From Gammaproteobacteria bacterium (lineage in GTDB: Bacteria > Pseudomonadota > Gammaproteobacteria > Burkholderiales > Thiobacillaceae), in contig JAHJNP010000213.1 of assembly GCA_018820745.1 (NCBI GenBank), positions 1-7,279 of the forward strand: a stretch of DNA of 7,279 nt. The letters run 5' to 3'. Below, in pieces: positions 5,847 to 7,279 of this stretch. Under the pieces are notes generated by a model, which saw nothing but the letters and a program-made list of their open reading frames with translations, had not been told where the DNA came from and did not search any database. Position 1 is the first letter of the stretch; each line of letters opens with the position of its first letter. Made by a program: the position numbers and the translations under genes.

Positions 5847-6135
5847 CGCTGACATCCATATTTCCCACGTCCTTCCAGGCCGTGTCCGGCTGCGGGTGAG
5901 CACCATCAAGGGAAACCGTGGAATAGCGGAACAGATGCGGGCCGCCTTCTGTTCGGTGCCAGGCATAACCGGGTTGAGCTACAACACCATTACCGGTAGC
6001 GTGCTGATTACCTACGATACCCGTCGCATCGTTGCGGGAGACGCTGTCCAGCGGCTCAGGTCCGTGATGCGCGAGCATCTGCCCGATCTGGACGCGGAAG
6101 TGGTCATCCGATGGCTGGATGGCCGGCCTCGCTGA
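5836..6135 (+). CDS. Stand-alone HMA_2 domain protein
   Basis: This 99-aa soluble protein has a GTG start. HISHVLPGRVRLRV (8-21) and the later GITGLSYNTITGSVLITYD block (43-61) are the hallmarks of the HMA_2 domain, a ferredoxin-like fold related to the metal-binding modules of heavy-metal P-type ATPases. The usual CxxC metal site is absent: there is a single cysteine (Cys39), and the loop carries His-x-x-His-x-x-Pro-Gly-Arg instead. Direct copper-type binding is therefore unlikely; the domain more probably contacts a membrane partner. A weak GGAGA (5819-5823) precedes the GTG by 12 bases. The start overlaps the end of the truncated DUF3562 gene by 11 bases. The domain assignment is confident; the function is inferred from the family. 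Confidence 0.8.
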   Translation: MPNSADIHISHVLPGRVRLRVSTIKGNRGIAEQMRAAFCSVPGITGLSYNTITGSVLITYDTRRIVAGDAVQRLRSVMREHLPDLDAEVVIRWLDGRPR

Positions 6136-6249
6136 TGTCATAAAAATTTCATCTAGTTGAAAGGACACAATCTGGTCGCCTGTTGGCTATATCGTAAAGG
6201 CAAGTCTAGGTTGCATCGCTGATTTGATCGTTGTTTGTGGGAGTCGGAC
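6136..6249. other. Intergenic leader of the DUF5132 gene
   Basis: These 114 bases are AT-richer than the flanking genes. TTGAAA near 6160 and TATATC near 6188 are present but too far apart for a standard promoter. A strong GGGAG (6239-6243) sits 6 bases before the ATG at 6250. No terminator for the upstream gene is visible, so read-through from the HMA_2 gene is likely. Confidence 0.4.
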
Positions 6250-6609
6250 ATGGCGGGATTAGATGATCTGTTCAAGGGCAATATCGTTACAGGACTGGCC
6301 GTGGGCGTGGGGGTCGCCATCCTGGCCCCGGTGGTCGTGCCCATCCTGGCGAGCGTGGGTAAACCTCTGGCCAAATCCATGATCAAGTCCGGCATGCTGC
6401 TGTACGAGAAAGGCCGCGAGACCGCTGCCGAACTTGGCGAAGTATTCGAGGATTTGGTGGCTGAGGCCAAGGTCGAGTTGGAGGGTGAAGGTACAGCAGT
6501 CGCTGCAGGCGGGGCAGTGGCCGCATCCACTCCGGTTGACGTGTCTACCGCGACCACCACCGTCGAGCCGCCAAGCGAAGAGCCTCCACGGCCAGGCGAT
6601 GCTGCCTGA
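6250..6609 (+). CDS. DUF5132 membrane protein
   Basis: This 119-aa protein begins MAGLDDLFKGN. Residues about 12-36 form one hydrophobic, glycine-rich membrane helix (GLAVGVGVAILAPVVVPILA). A KPLAKSMIKSG linker follows, then an amphipathic acidic helix LYEKGRETAAELGEVFEDLVAEAKVELE (51-78) and a flexible Ala/Thr/Pro-rich tail. This order is typical of DUF5132 proteins. GGGAG at 6239-6243 favours the ATG at 6250 over an in-frame TTG at 6235. No Cys or His is present in the whole protein. Its layout recalls the mycobacterial PacL proteins (DUF1490; one membrane helix, Glu/Ala helix, tail) that act with P-type ATPases, but the tail lacks the metal-binding Asp-His-His motif known there. It overlaps the next gene by 11 bases. 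The role as an ATPase partner is inferred. Confidence 0.78.
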   Translation: MAGLDDLFKGNIVTGLAVGVGVAILAPVVVPILASVGKPLAKSMIKSGMLLYEKGRETAAELGEVFEDLVAEAKVELEGEGTAVAAGGAVAASTPVDVSTATTTVEPPSEEPPRPGDAA

Positions 6610-7144
6610 TGCCCGTATTGTTCATCGATTGCCTGGACGTTTGCGGATCAGGGTCGACAGTCAGAAGCGGAATGAAGTCTTCTTTTCGATGCTGAGTAGC
6701 GAAATACGGGCCTGCCCGGGTGTCCTTGATGTGACGGTCAGCCCGGTCTCCGCGAGCGTTCTTATCCTGCATACGGCCGCCGATGCGAAATTATTGCAGT
6801 TCGTTGCCGCGCGTCGTTTATTCAACCTGGTTGCGAGTAACGAAAGCCATGCCGACATACAGGCGCAGATGACGGCAGGAATGCGGGGATTCAGCCGGGA
6901 TCTGCAAAGCGTTACCGGCGATACGCTGGACCTGAATGCCTTGATTGTAATGGGCCTCGCTGGCCTGGCCATTCAGCAGGCAATCAACGGGAACATCATG
7001 GCGCCGGCAGTAAGCCTGCTTTGGTATGCCTACAATGCTTCCCGGATGCCGCTCCCTGGGCAGGAGTCCCAGACGGCTGAAGTGGGCGCGCCGGCACGCA
7101 TGAACATACACACCATCGCCACGCCGGGGCGGCCGCAGCAGTAG
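6599..7144 (+). CDS. HMA_2 domain protein with C-terminal membrane hairpin
   Basis: This 181-aa protein starts at an ATG lying inside the end of the DUF5132 gene. Residues about 5-65 form an HMA_2 domain (IVHRLPGRLRIRV, then CPGVLDVTVSPVSASVLILH), again without CxxC; Cys39 is the only cysteine. A linker of about 45 residues with several His/Met residues follows, then two hydrophobic segments at about 112-129 and 132-148 separated by NG, forming a re-entrant or membrane hairpin. The tail is polar and ends GRPQQ. It combines the soluble HMA_2 fold of the upstream gene with a membrane anchor, suggesting a subunit bound to the same membrane complex as the DUF5132 protein. The Shine-Dalgarno sequence is weak, so translation is probably coupled to the gene before it. 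A longer in-frame opening from 6434 lies inside the DUF5132 gene and is rejected as a start. Confidence 0.8.
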   Translation: MLPDARIVHRLPGRLRIRVDSQKRNEVFFSMLSSEIRACPGVLDVTVSPVSASVLILHTAADAKLLQFVAARRLFNLVASNESHADIQAQMTAGMRGFSRDLQSVTGDTLDLNALIVMGLAGLAIQQAINGNIMAPAVSLLWYAYNASRMPLPGQESQTAEVGAPARMNIHTIATPGRPQQ

Positions 7145-7260
7145 TGACGGCAGCCGACAACAATTGAAGAGGAAATCCCGGCTCTGGCAGAAGACGCCCG
7201 CTAGGGCGATGACGGCAGCACCGGACATTTGTTAGTCCAGCTCAGAAAAGGAGATGCATC
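7145..7260 (+). other. Short intergenic region with strong ribosome-binding site
   Basis: These 116 bases contain the 10-base direct repeat TGACGGCAGC at 7145-7154 and 7210-7219. AAAGGAG at 7247-7253 precedes the ATG at 7261 by 7 bases. No terminator hairpin is evident, so the downstream gene is probably in the same transcript. Confidence 0.5.
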
Positions 7261-7279
7261 ATGACAAACGTTGAACAAA
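7261..7279 (+). CDS. Start of next gene, 3' partial
   Basis: The ATG at 7261 follows a strong AAAGGAG site (7247-7253). Only MTNVEQ and one further base are inside the window, so the product cannot be identified. Its place directly behind HMA_2/DUF5132 genes makes an ATPase or another accessory protein of the same set a reasonable guess, no more. Confidence 0.6.

Noticed and set aside
5752..6168. 138-codon minus-strand frame
   Set aside because: It is antisense to the HMA_2 gene, which has a clear family signature on the plus strand.
1..7279. CRISPR array, tRNA or rRNA genes, riboswitch
   Set aside because: No regularly spaced repeats, no cloverleaf with a recognisable anticodon arm and no rRNA-like stretch were seen on either strand.

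Overview
The window comes from a GC-rich proteobacterium, most likely a beta- or gammaproteobacterium. The grounds are the strong G/C third-position bias, a ChaB nearly identical in pattern to the enterobacterial protein, a Proteobacteria-type integrase remnant and a DUF3562 / HMA_2 / DUF5132 gene set. No ribosomal or other marker gene is present, so a genus cannot be named.

Layout. (1) Positions 1-1632 (+) hold the 3' part of a large fused lipid enzyme: the end of an acyl-AMP ligase, an acyl-carrier domain and a PlsC-type acyltransferase. (2) 1633-2127 is a gene-free GC-rich gap with small inverted and tandem repeats. (3) 2128-2793 (+) is a short FAD/NAD(P)H oxidoreductase of the ferredoxin-reductase superfamily, and 2956-3183 (+) is chaB. 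(4) A compact hairpin separates chaB from two convergent minus-strand genes: a 95-aa coiled-coil protein of the sll1863 stress-response type (3238-3525) and, upstream of it on the same strand, transaldolase (3610-4704). Transaldolase has a strong 10-bp hairpin in its leader. (5) 4759-5179 is debris, with a piece of a tyrosine-recombinase gene joined to a possible IS end. (6) 5180-5395 (-) encodes a small DUF3562-like protein. A short, truncated relative of it reads the opposite way at 5703-5846 (+), and the 307 bases between them are AT-richer and hold no convincing gene. (7) From 5836 a plus-strand, probably co-transcribed set begins: a stand-alone HMA_2 protein, a DUF5132 membrane protein, an HMA_2 protein with a C-terminal membrane hairpin, and the first codons of another gene at 7261 behind a strong ribosome-binding site.

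How the genes may work together. The middle block (oxidoreductase, ChaB, coiled-coil protein, transaldolase) looks like a general stress and carbon/redox set rather than one pathway. The right-hand block is the most distinctive. Two HMA-fold proteins that lack the CxxC metal-binding motif flank a small membrane protein with a GxxxG-like helix. This arrangement suggests accessory subunits of a P-type cation ATPase that should lie just beyond the right edge. That role is an inference from domain knowledge, because the ATPase itself is not visible.
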